A DNA stretch of 64,000 nt, from positions 1-64,000 of the forward strand of contig JAUICE010000003.1 of assembly GCA_030428185.1 (NCBI GenBank). The letters are read 5' to 3'. Below are positions 16,810 to 25,083 of this stretch, one piece after another; the first letter of the stretch is position 1; every line of letters starts with the position of its first letter. The notes below the pieces were generated by a model. That model was not told where the DNA came from. It saw only the letters and a list, made by a program, of their open reading frames with translations, and ran no database searches. The stretch comes from Gammaproteobacteria bacterium. Its GTDB lineage: Bacteria > Pseudomonadota > Gammaproteobacteria > Legionellales > Legionellaceae. Position numbers and translations under genes: made by a program.

Positions 16810-19083
16810 ATGACCCTACCAAAAGGCGCGCTTAAAAAAGAACAGCTTCAATTTAAAGGAAAGAAGGGCGTTACCAAGTCTGGCCATGATGTGCAAAAAG
16901 TCATAATCCCTTTAAACGGAGAACTCGTTCCAGCTTTTTATAAGCCTTGCTCCACTAAGGATGGCTATCCACCCCTTCTTGCGAAATATGAGGTCGCTTT
17001 TAGTATTTGTTATCAAATGCTTCTTGGTCAACATAGAGCGCCCACATCAAAGCTGGTATTTGATGAAAATAACGAAATTGTTGGAACTGTATCTATTGCT
17101 TTAAATAACTTTACAAGTCTTGTCACATCAAAAAGTGAGTTAAGCCGTGATGAAGATATTGCAAGTCTTCAACTTCCCGGTACACGTGAGCTTTTAGAGG
17201 GTGATGCAGCCAGTGTCTTAGTTGCATCTTGGTTTTTAAAAGAAGACGACCTCCATAACCATAATATTGGCTGGATTCCTGTAGAAAAAGGCGACAAACG
17301 CCAACACTATCTCGTTAAAATAGATAATGATATGACCGGGTGGCCGCTGCTTTCTTACATAAAATCACCGCGTTGGATAGATAAGACACCTCTTGGAAAG
17401 GTGGCTGATGCAAAACTTGGAAAGCTTAGCTATGGACAGTTAAAACACTTTCCTTCTCGCGCTCCAGAAAACACGCCGCATTTTTGGGTCACTTACGAAC
17501 AAATTTATACGGACAAAAAAAACCCCTCCGCTACAGACTTTCGTAATCTAGAGAAAAACAGCAAATTCAGAGAGCAAATGCATTTTTCTCTATTAATCGC
17601 GTTATTGTCATTTCAGCAACGTTCATTTGTTGCCCGGCTAAATAAAGAACTTAAAGATATACCTCTTGGCTTGGAAGAGTTTGCAAAAATAGATAGCGAT
17701 CACCGCCAGAATAAAGAAAATATGGTCAAGAAGTTTCTTCCTAAAATGTTTTATAATGAACATGATGGTAGTGAGCGAAATTTTGTAGACCACTTTATCC
17801 AATACTTTACCGCAGAGCATAGTGAGTTATACTCTGCTATTGTTGGAAGCGATGAGTTTAGAGAGTACTTAGATCCTAGGAAACAACCAACTGCAGCAAC
17901 TGTACTTGACGATGCAATAGCCTTTTTTGAAGCTGAAAATAATTCCCTACCTCGGGGAATGCAATTTGATATCTCTTTAATTCGAGATGAGTTCCAACGT
18001 ATATGGCGCGACTGCAATCGTCAAACGCTTAATCATGGTATTACAGTCATTCTTGAACTCATAGAAAAAATTAAAATGCATGATACGGCTGAAACTAAGC
18101 CGGTCTTGAAAACAGTAAAAATAAACGGTACTACGGTACTGGTTAATCGTACAAAAGATGCTGAAGAGCAATCATCAAGTACAAAGTTTTCTCCCGTTAT
18201 AGATGCACTATCAACCCTCTCAGATGAATATTGTAAACTAACCAGTGAATATGAGAAGTTGAAGAGCCCAAGCTTTGAAGATAACAAATGCTATATTGAT
18301 AAATTTAGATTAGCCATTAATACTGCGGAAGAATTTTTCCTAGCGGATAGCTCTATTCAAGAATTGTCCAAAACAACTGATCAGGACTTTTCAGGCCACT
18401 TTAACGAATTGCACCAACTTATTAATAAAGTATCTTTTGTAGATTATGAGTCTGAACGTAAATTTAAAGCCGAACTACCCAGAGCAAACCAAGACTTTCT
18501 TCCAAGAAACCCCATAATATCTAGTAGCTCCTCCTCGTCTTTAAGAAATACCTTCAGTTTGAATTCTGCAAATATCGAAATTCTTCAAGAACTATTAGGT
18601 TTGTGGGCAAGCGCTCAAGATTTAGATGGCTTAAAACGAATGGCAAGAATAGCCTTAGGAAAATACCAAAGTCGACCCAGTATGTATGTTGCTAGTTCTG
18701 TTGCAGCCTTTTGTGGTTTCTTTTCAAGCACAGCAAAAGATGCTGTGACAAGCACCGTTTCTGATAGAACAAAACAAATAGAAAAACTACTAACCCAAGC
18801 CACAAAACCATGCGAGCTGTTACATGATCTATTCTCCACTGGCGGTTGGGATTCTACCTCATTTAATACCACGCTACTAAAGACCATGTTACCGTTAGCA
18901 ACACGTTACGCTGTACAAGAGTCAACTAATTTTACTCGATATACAAATATTGAAGACATCAATAAATTTATTGAAACAAAAGCTAACTGGGAAAATAATA
19001 TCGACATTATTCACAAAGGATTGGTTGATAAATTAAAAGATATCGCCACATCAAATGAAAGCGCACTAAGCGCAACTGCTTGA
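16810..19083 (+). CDS. Large protein with putative atypical kinase (PI3K/HipA-like) domain
   Basis: A 757-residue soluble protein of no family I can name with certainty. Residues 1-200 look like an atypical kinase fold. Lys45 (AFYKP) could be the ATP lysine, Asp147-His149-Asn152 in EDDLHNHNIGW resembles the catalytic DxHxxN loop, and Asp172/Asp174 in YLVKIDNDMTGWP resembles the metal-binding segment that follows it. The remaining 550 residues are helical, with a Ser-rich linker near residues 570-585. Similar layouts occur among Legionella and Coxiella secreted kinases, so an effector role is a reasonable inference. There is no signal peptide. The next gene is convergent. HipA-type toxin is unlikely because the protein is far too large and has no HipB partner. 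Confidence 0.55.
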   Translation: MTLPKGALKKEQLQFKGKKGVTKSGHDVQKVIIPLNGELVPAFYKPCSTKDGYPPLLAKYEVAFSICYQMLLGQHRAPTSKLVFDENNEIVGTVSIALNNFTSLVTSKSELSRDEDIASLQLPGTRELLEGDAASVLVASWFLKEDDLHNHNIGWIPVEKGDKRQHYLVKIDNDMTGWPLLSYIKSPRWIDKTPLGKVADAKLGKLSYGQLKHFPSRAPENTPHFWVTYEQIYTDKKNPSATDFRNLEKNSKFREQMHFSLLIALLSFQQRSFVARLNKELKDIPLGLEEFAKIDSDHRQNKENMVKKFLPKMFYNEHDGSERNFVDHFIQYFTAEHSELYSAIVGSDEFREYLDPRKQPTAATVLDDAIAFFEAENNSLPRGMQFDISLIRDEFQRIWRDCNRQTLNHGITVILELIEKIKMHDTAETKPVLKTVKINGTTVLVNRTKDAEEQSSSTKFSPVIDALSTLSDEYCKLTSEYEKLKSPSFEDNKCYIDKFRLAINTAEEFFLADSSIQELSKTTDQDFSGHFNELHQLINKVSFVDYESERKFKAELPRANQDFLPRNPIISSSSSSSLRNTFSLNSANIEILQELLGLWASAQDLDGLKRMARIALGKYQSRPSMYVASSVAAFCGFFSSTAKDAVTSTVSDRTKQIEKLLTQATKPCELLHDLFSTGGWDSTSFNTTLLKTMLPLATRYAVQESTNFTRYTNIEDINKFIETKANWENNIDIIHKGLVDKLKDIATSNESALSATA

Positions 19084-19115
19084 TGTATACCAAATTGAAG
19101 TGAAGATGCATGGTT

Positions 19116-21674
19116 TTAATTGTTTAGCGTAGCCAACTGTTCTACGCTTAAATCCTCTTCATCTTTACTAACAGGCTTGAAGAAGCGATGATGACTACTT
19201 TCAGAATCTATAGTCCAAATAGTTTCATTTGCCTTTAGATAAGCTAAGTCACTTTCTTGTATATTTTCCGTATATGGCTCTGAGGGTTGTGGCTCATACT
19301 CCATGACTACTTTTATATAATTATTAAGGCATGTTGTCTCTTCAAGTTTCTGCTGAGAGTTCAAGGTAAACTTTTGCCAAATCTCAACCAAGTACATCAA
19401 TTGAGATAAAGGTACTTTTGCTTTAGAAAGAATTGTTTGAATAGCTTCTATGCTAGGTTTTTTTCTTAGCCTTGCATTTTTTGCAAGCTTGGCTAAATTT
19501 TCATAATAGGTATAAAGTGTATTAAAATCGTCTTCTGATAAATTTGTTTTATCATATAAGCTAGCTAAAGCACGTTTCACCTGTCCTCTAAGTATTGACA
19601 ATGGCACTGATTTTAGCTTTTTAGGTGACTTTGGTGACACACGATGGTTCACTTTAACACTCTCTTTTTTCTTTTTTTCACCTGTTTTAGTTTTTGTATG
19701 CGTCAACCAGCAATAGAAGCGGTAAATCATATAGCCAACTACCGCTCCTAATGCGGCTTGTCCTGCCATTTGTGTGTACTGTGTTTGAGCTTGATAGGGT
19801 TGTGGGCCATTTATAAGCGGAATATTGGGTGCTGCTATCTGCTCTGGTTGATATAGAGGAATTATTGGCTCGGCGGGCATAACAACTGGAATGTGATTAT
19901 TTCCCGAGCCATCCATTAAACATTCAAACGGATCTGAATCATCATAACCATCAAACGCATCATCATTAACACAAATATCATCCCCATCGTCAAATGATAC
20001 GCCTTCTACTAAATCATCAAACGATGCCTCATCTACAGACAAATTATCAAGCTCTCTATGCTCACTAGAACTTATATCATCATCTAACGGTAGTTCTACC
20101 TCTACTACTGTCTCTTCAATTTCCTGCTGTTGTTCTATCGCCTTTAAAGATGCAAATGAAGGAAGATTGACTTCAATCTCTGGGTAAAGTAGACGACTTT
20201 CCCCAACAAGACTTGTGATATTTTGTCTTAAATTAATAACCGACTCTAGCATTCTTTCACGCTCATCTCCGTTGGCAATTAATCTTGATAGTTGAGAAAA
20301 CTTAGTGGCAACCGTTTGAAGAGAGCCCTTAATTCCATTGATAGCATCAATAACCCGCTTTCCATTCATGATTTTTTCTAGGTTATCTTGATTTTCAATA
20401 AACCGCTTTGCACTCATATCTTTCTCTGAAAATAGATTTGCAAAAAAGTTCATACGAGAAGTCGGTGCAGAAAGCTGCCCTAAAAATTTCAGTTTATAAT
20501 CTCTATTTGCTTTGCTCAATCGCTCAAAAGTAGCACTAGAGGCTTTAAGTTCTCTCATTAAACCCTCAAAGTGTGACTGTATATCAGAATCAAAATACAT
20601 AGAGGCGGTTAACTCACCATGATGTTCAACGGCTTTAATTAGATCAAGCAATTTTGAGCGATATTGATTTAGCTTATTAATATGATCAGCAGCCCTCAAA
20701 TAATCAAGCCGCTCTTGATGACTCAAAGAAGTGATTAAGTGTCCTGGCTTGCATAAGTCTAACCATGATACGTCTGGTTCAATCGTATTACCTTCTTGAC
20801 GGTATAAAGGATTTTCTATGCCCTGCTCTTTCGATTTGCGAACAACTAACTCCCCTGTTGTTCGTTCAACACACTCTAAAAGAGCTTGGTGCGATGGAAT
20901 AGCTTCTTCACTCGTTAATAAATAATTTGCATGTGCGGAAGCTGAGTCCAATCTATATGCTGAGGTTTCTATGGCAGACATTTCTTCTAACAACTCGCCA
21001 ATTTGAAAATGTTGTTTTTTCATCATGTCAACAATGGAGCCTGACTCAATAATGGACTCAACCCGCGGCATTAAACTTGAATCAATATCGTCGATAAGCT
21101 CGGCATTAAATAGCCGAAGTGGATCTGTTGGACTCATGGTAAGTTCAACATCTTTCATATACTGATGTAATTTTTCTAAGGATTCTTTTACCGTTAAGAT
21201 GTCTGCGGTTCTTGAAATCTTAACTAAGATACGTTGAACATCATGAAAATAATAATGATAAACATCGTTATACTGCCAAGAGGGTAGCTGCTTCAAATAA
21301 GGTATAAGCTTATTACCGATAGTCTTGGCAAGACTCGCGATTTTATCGCCAGCGAGGTTCGCACGCTCTTCTACACCAACAAGAAAGCTATTCGTACTAA
21401 GCTTTTGTAACGGTTTTAAGCGCTCAGAAAATAGATAACTACCTTGATTTAAATTTGAAAAAGCTTGAGCTTTATCTGGATTAAACCAACTTCCCCCTGG
21501 TGCAAAATCAGAATGAAAATTCACTTTAGCTCTAAATGTTATGATGTCATGCCGTTGTGCCAACTGTTTTGGCGTATAAGAGGCACGATACTCCACTGAG
21601 AGTAGAGACAAAATATCGGAAAGTGGCCAGCGAGGAACGCTGTTACGGCTAGCGATAACTGGCTTATGCGGCAT
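19116..21674 (-). CDS. Large hypothetical protein with one internal transmembrane segment
   Basis: An 852-residue protein of unknown family. The first roughly 500 residues are helical and probably coiled-coil rich, with many charged heptad-like stretches. Residues of about 520-590 form a strongly acidic, likely disordered region (runs such as SFDDGDDICVNDDAFDGYDD). After a Pro/Gln-rich linker comes a single hydrophobic helix near residues 638-660 (AALGAVVGYMIYRFYCWL), a basic KTKTGEKKKKESVK patch and a C-terminal helical domain of about 170 residues. No export signal is evident. The arrangement suggests a membrane-tethered scaffold or a secreted effector that inserts into a host membrane; both are inference. 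It is divergent from psd. Confidence 0.6.
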   Translation of the reverse strand: MPHKPVIASRNSVPRWPLSDILSLLSVEYRASYTPKQLAQRHDIITFRAKVNFHSDFAPGGSWFNPDKAQAFSNLNQGSYLFSERLKPLQKLSTNSFLVGVEERANLAGDKIASLAKTIGNKLIPYLKQLPSWQYNDVYHYYFHDVQRILVKISRTADILTVKESLEKLHQYMKDVELTMSPTDPLRLFNAELIDDIDSSLMPRVESIIESGSIVDMMKKQHFQIGELLEEMSAIETSAYRLDSASAHANYLLTSEEAIPSHQALLECVERTTGELVVRKSKEQGIENPLYRQEGNTIEPDVSWLDLCKPGHLITSLSHQERLDYLRAADHINKLNQYRSKLLDLIKAVEHHGELTASMYFDSDIQSHFEGLMRELKASSATFERLSKANRDYKLKFLGQLSAPTSRMNFFANLFSEKDMSAKRFIENQDNLEKIMNGKRVIDAINGIKGSLQTVATKFSQLSRLIANGDERERMLESVINLRQNITSLVGESRLLYPEIEVNLPSFASLKAIEQQQEIEETVVEVELPLDDDISSSEHRELDNLSVDEASFDDLVEGVSFDDGDDICVNDDAFDGYDDSDPFECLMDGSGNNHIPVVMPAEPIIPLYQPEQIAAPNIPLINGPQPYQAQTQYTQMAGQAALGAVVGYMIYRFYCWLTHTKTKTGEKKKKESVKVNHRVSPKSPKKLKSVPLSILRGQVKRALASLYDKTNLSEDDFNTLYTYYENLAKLAKNARLRKKPSIEAIQTILSKAKVPLSQLMYLVEIWQKFTLNSQQKLEETTCLNNYIKVVMEYEPQPSEPYTENIQESDLAYLKANETIWTIDSESSHHRFFKPVSKDEEDLSVEQLATLNN

Positions 21675-21833
21675 TTTTCTAAATCCTTATTTTTTACTAT
21701 TGACCCTTAAGTACTTATAAAACAATGTCTATAGCAAAGCTTTAAAAAAAGTTTCGGGATAACAGTCTAACTCCTTGATGGCCATCAGATTAAGTGAATA
21801 TTTTTTATATTTCAATAGCGATTTTTTACCAAA

Positions 21834-22700
21834 GTGATGATAGGATTGATGGTTTGGAAATTTTTGGTTTTTTTAGTGTTTTCTCGTTTATTTGTCATAT
21901 TTCAATTTCTACTTCCACAAAAGCTTCTGAGTGTTTGTGCTGGTAGGTTTGCAGCCTCAAAGATTTCTAAAAAAATTATTCCATGGTTCATCAAAACCTA
22001 TGGTGTCAATATGACGGAGGCGCTAAAACCCGATCCTAATACTTACCATTGTTTTAATGACTTTTTTATACGCCATATCAATCCTAAATTCAGACCCATT
22101 AATAATGAAGCGCTAATGATAAGCCCGGTAGATGGTATCGCATCACAAGTCGGTCAAATCAACGAAGGTTCATTAATACAAGCTAAGGGAATACAGTACA
22201 CATTAAGTGCTTTACTAGCCGAACAAACCGAATTAATTAAAAATTATACCTTCGCCCAGTTTGCAACGCTTTATCTATCTCCAAAAGATTATCACCGTGT
22301 GCACGCACCAATGGATGTGACACTAAAACAGATGATCTATGTGCCTGGGGCATTATTTTCTGTAAACACACAAACAACTCAATATAAGAGTGATTTATTC
22401 ACTAAAAATGAACGCCTGATCATTGAGTTTTCGACTGACCACGGTCCCTTATGCCTAATTTTGGTCGGAGCCATGATAGTTGGAACTATTGCAACTATTT
22501 GGCATGGAGACATCAAACGGCATGGACGAATAACTAGGTGGGATTATGCAAAGCAATCGCTAACATACAAAAAAGGTGAAGAGATAGGGCACTTTAAGCT
22601 AGGGTCAACGGTTATCCTTCTGACAAACGCTAAAAACAACCGTTTTAATATCGGTCACCACGATGCCCTAAAGCTTGGTGAGAGCATCATGAGTGAATAA
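21834..22700 (+). CDS. psd: Phosphatidylserine decarboxylase
   Basis: A 288-residue pyruvoyl-dependent decarboxylase that makes phosphatidylethanolamine in the inner membrane. The conserved series FNDFFIRHINPKFRP, SPVDGIASQVGQI, YLSPKDYHRVHAPMDV, VPGALFSVN and the self-cleavage region FKLGSTVILL near the C-terminus are all present. The Ser of GST becomes the pyruvoyl group after autocleavage. The N-terminus is hydrophobic. The GTG at 21834 directly precedes an in-frame ATG at 21837, and either could start the protein. This core gene interrupts an otherwise accessory stretch. Confidence 0.93.
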   Translation: MMIGLMVWKFLVFLVFSRLFVIFQFLLPQKLLSVCAGRFAASKISKKIIPWFIKTYGVNMTEALKPDPNTYHCFNDFFIRHINPKFRPINNEALMISPVDGIASQVGQINEGSLIQAKGIQYTLSALLAEQTELIKNYTFAQFATLYLSPKDYHRVHAPMDVTLKQMIYVPGALFSVNTQTTQYKSDLFTKNERLIIEFSTDHGPLCLILVGAMIVGTIATIWHGDIKRHGRITRWDYAKQSLTYKKGEEIGHFKLGSTVILLTNAKNNRFNIGHHDALKLGESIMSE

Positions 22701-22708
22701 GCTTTAGT

Positions 22709-23725
22709 CTAGCTCATTGCAGAAGATGTCGATATATGATGCTCATGATCATGAGCTTCTTTAAGATTAGATACTTCAATCTCAGCCCAGTTCATTATTT
22801 CCTTAAGCGAGCCTTCACCAGGCGTTACTTTAAACGGTAAGTTCACAGTAATAAACATCATCACACTCAATGGAACTTTGCCCACAAATGAATTATCTGA
22901 GCAAGCATCCACATTCTTCGACTTAACTTCTTCAATTGCTAGTAAAATATCATCAAAACCCGCTTTTTGTTCAAATGTCGCTTCCTCAGAGCCTCTAAAT
23001 ACTTTTAAAGTACCTGCCGCTCTTTTATAAGCAGTATAAACAATATCACGTTTTTGCTGTGGAAGACGCTCAGGAGCATTCTGCCGCTTAACAAGATAAA
23101 TAAGAGCCGCGCAAGCAAAGATATCAAGTGGATCAGTTTTATCGTATGGTTTATCCAGAATATTTAACTCGCTACAAAAAGTATACAATGCGTTAATGAT
23201 CCCTTCTGCTTTCTTAATTAAGTCTGGAGTATGCCCATCGTTTGGCGCTTTACGGTGCTCAATCAGTGACTTTAGAGCATCGTGTAATATTGAGACTTCT
23301 TTTAAAGCCGCTTGTTTTCGCTCCTCATCTAAAGCACCAAGATTTTTTTTTGCAAAGCCTTCCCTTTTTGTTAAATTAATAGGCTTTCCTCTCAAATCCT
23401 TATTTACTGCATTAGCATGGTAAGTTAGCTTACTAACTGCTTCAAGCTCTCCCATCCGCTTCTCATAAGCGGGATTTTTCATCTGATCTTCATCTCTAAA
23501 ATTGCCTGCTACCCAAGCTTCATGAACTCGCTGTTTATGTTCAGCAAGAACATTATCGGTAAAACTTAGCGCAGTCTTAAGTCGCCAAAAGTTACTTGCT
23601 CCCCTGGTTTCAAGTTTTTGATTCGTACTTGTAATATGTCGAATAAGTAAATTTTTTACTAAAAACTCAAAAATGGTTGGTGTAGTTTCTTCAGCCTGTG
23701 CTGGTGGTACCGGTCTTAAAGGCAT
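22709..23725 (-). CDS. Hypothetical protein, 338 residues, helical
   Basis: I do not recognise a family. The protein is soluble, predicted mostly alpha-helical, and rich in Lys and Glu, with no signal peptide. The N-terminus is Pro-rich (MPLRPVPPAQAEETTPT) and the C-terminus is short and Ser/His-rich (HDHEHHISTSSAMS). The layout, a compact helical body with a flexible polar tail, is common among Legionella-type translocated substrates. It is tail-to-tail with psd (8 bp) and shares its strand with the amidotransferase-like gene upstream, about 80 bp away. A direct function cannot be given. Confidence 0.55.
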   Translation of the reverse strand: MPLRPVPPAQAEETTPTIFEFLVKNLLIRHITSTNQKLETRGASNFWRLKTALSFTDNVLAEHKQRVHEAWVAGNFRDEDQMKNPAYEKRMGELEAVSKLTYHANAVNKDLRGKPINLTKREGFAKKNLGALDEERKQAALKEVSILHDALKSLIEHRKAPNDGHTPDLIKKAEGIINALYTFCSELNILDKPYDKTDPLDIFACAALIYLVKRQNAPERLPQQKRDIVYTAYKRAAGTLKVFRGSEEATFEQKAGFDDILLAIEEVKSKNVDACSDNSFVGKVPLSVMMFITVNLPFKVTPGEGSLKEIMNWAEIEVSNLKEAHDHEHHISTSSAMS

Positions 23726-23804
23726 GACAGTTTGGCTCCTAAATTATAATTTTTTATCCTCTGATGAGCAAAAATATCACAGTAACATCTGTATCGCAAA
23801 ACTT

Positions 23805-24827
23805 TTACTTTCTCAACGTGCGCTCAGTTGCCTCTAAAGGTTTTAAAGTCTCAGGTCGTGATTTTTGATTTTTAAAAAATGATTGGTGCGCATTAAAACC
23901 TAAGGCTTTTATTTCCTTATTGAGCGCCAACCTATGCTCAAAGGTGCGTCCCGCCTCTATCATATGTTTTAAAATCTGCCTCGATGGGCCGTCTGAATAT
24001 GCTTCGAGATGCCATTGAGTGGATAACATAGGCGCAGCAAAACATTCGGCATCATCCTTACTTGGATAATAAAGTTCAAATGCTTCTGGTGTATTTAAAT
24101 CCATCTCTTGAGCTAAGCATGATTTATCGGCTTTTGCACTCACACGAATATGAAATATACGAGGTATGTCCCCTAGGGTTGGATTCAAACATAAAGTTTT
24201 TTTCCCATCACTGTCGATGGCAAACAAGTGGATGCTATTGGTAGCAAACCTAGGATTAGGTTGTTGGGCATTCATCATGGAATGAAGCAGCGTACCCTCA
24301 CGGACCTCTACCTGATGAACGGCAATATTGTTGATAATCTGCCCATGTTTATCTAGTGTTAAATCTTTATCAGGATAGGCTGCTCCATAGTCATGGCCTT
24401 TAACCCTGACTAATGCTCCACCTAAAAATTCAAATAAATGATAACCTCCACCGCAAATTGCCAAAATTGGTCGTCCTCGCTTTAGAGCATCTATAACGAG
24501 TTTTTTTTCAAAGGCCTTACGTCTTAATAAGTCATCTGGACGCTTGATAGGCGTTTTTCTTGATTCTCCTGGCAAAACAAGCAGTCCAGGACCAAAATCA
24601 TTGGCTGGCAACACAATCGGGGTATGCTTAAAAGCGTAAAGACCGCTTTCGATATGTCTTGTGAAATTTTGAACGCCCATATCGCCATCATGGGCGACGT
24701 AAGTTTGTATATTGGCTTTATTTGAAATCGCTAAATGGTCGTAGACTGCAGCCATCCATCTTCCATCATCACGACCTGCAATGGTTACGTGTAACTGTTT
24801 TTCTTTTGGCATAATGTGAAAAGACAA
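23805..24827 (-). CDS. Class I glutamine-amidotransferase-like protein (PuuD/peptidase C26-like)
   Basis: A 340-residue protein with a full class I amidotransferase-type catalytic set. The nucleophile is Cys125 in LAICGGGYHLFEFLGG, and His273 and Glu275 are in TQWHLEAY. LLVLPGESR and ATNSIHLFAIDSDG match the pre-nucleophile and NSxH segments of the gamma-glutamyl hydrolase (PuuD) group. Such enzymes hydrolyse gamma-glutamyl amides. No synthetase or putrescine genes are nearby, and the ends are longer than in PuuD (usually about 250 residues), so the substrate is open. Its location among unknown large genes hints at an accessory role. Confidence 0.72.
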   Translation of the reverse strand: MSFHIMPKEKQLHVTIAGRDDGRWMAAVYDHLAISNKANIQTYVAHDGDMGVQNFTRHIESGLYAFKHTPIVLPANDFGPGLLVLPGESRKTPIKRPDDLLRRKAFEKKLVIDALKRGRPILAICGGGYHLFEFLGGALVRVKGHDYGAAYPDKDLTLDKHGQIINNIAVHQVEVREGTLLHSMMNAQQPNPRFATNSIHLFAIDSDGKKTLCLNPTLGDIPRIFHIRVSAKADKSCLAQEMDLNTPEAFELYYPSKDDAECFAAPMLSTQWHLEAYSDGPSRQILKHMIEAGRTFEHRLALNKEIKALGFNAHQSFFKNQKSRPETLKPLEATERTLRK

Positions 24828-25083
24828 TACTTATCGCTAGAGCCAGTATACCCCTATCTGAATAATAATCCTTAATTTTATACTCACTCAACATTTCTGA
24901 TTAAAACTTATACTAAATTTAGCAGAATTATTAACTAAACATTAACTCAACCGCCGTAATCATTGCTGATTCGTAAAATAAACAAGCTTATATTTAACTT
25001 TTTTTTAACAAAAAAAATGGTGAAATTTTTTAGCGCATACTGCATAATATTTCGCATTATTGATAATATTAACTGGTCTATTT

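Noticed and set aside
16810-19083. HipA-type toxin of a HipBA toxin-antitoxin system
   Set aside because: The catalytic-loop resemblance is there, but the protein is nearly twice the size of HipA and no HipB-like helix-turn-helix gene is adjacent.
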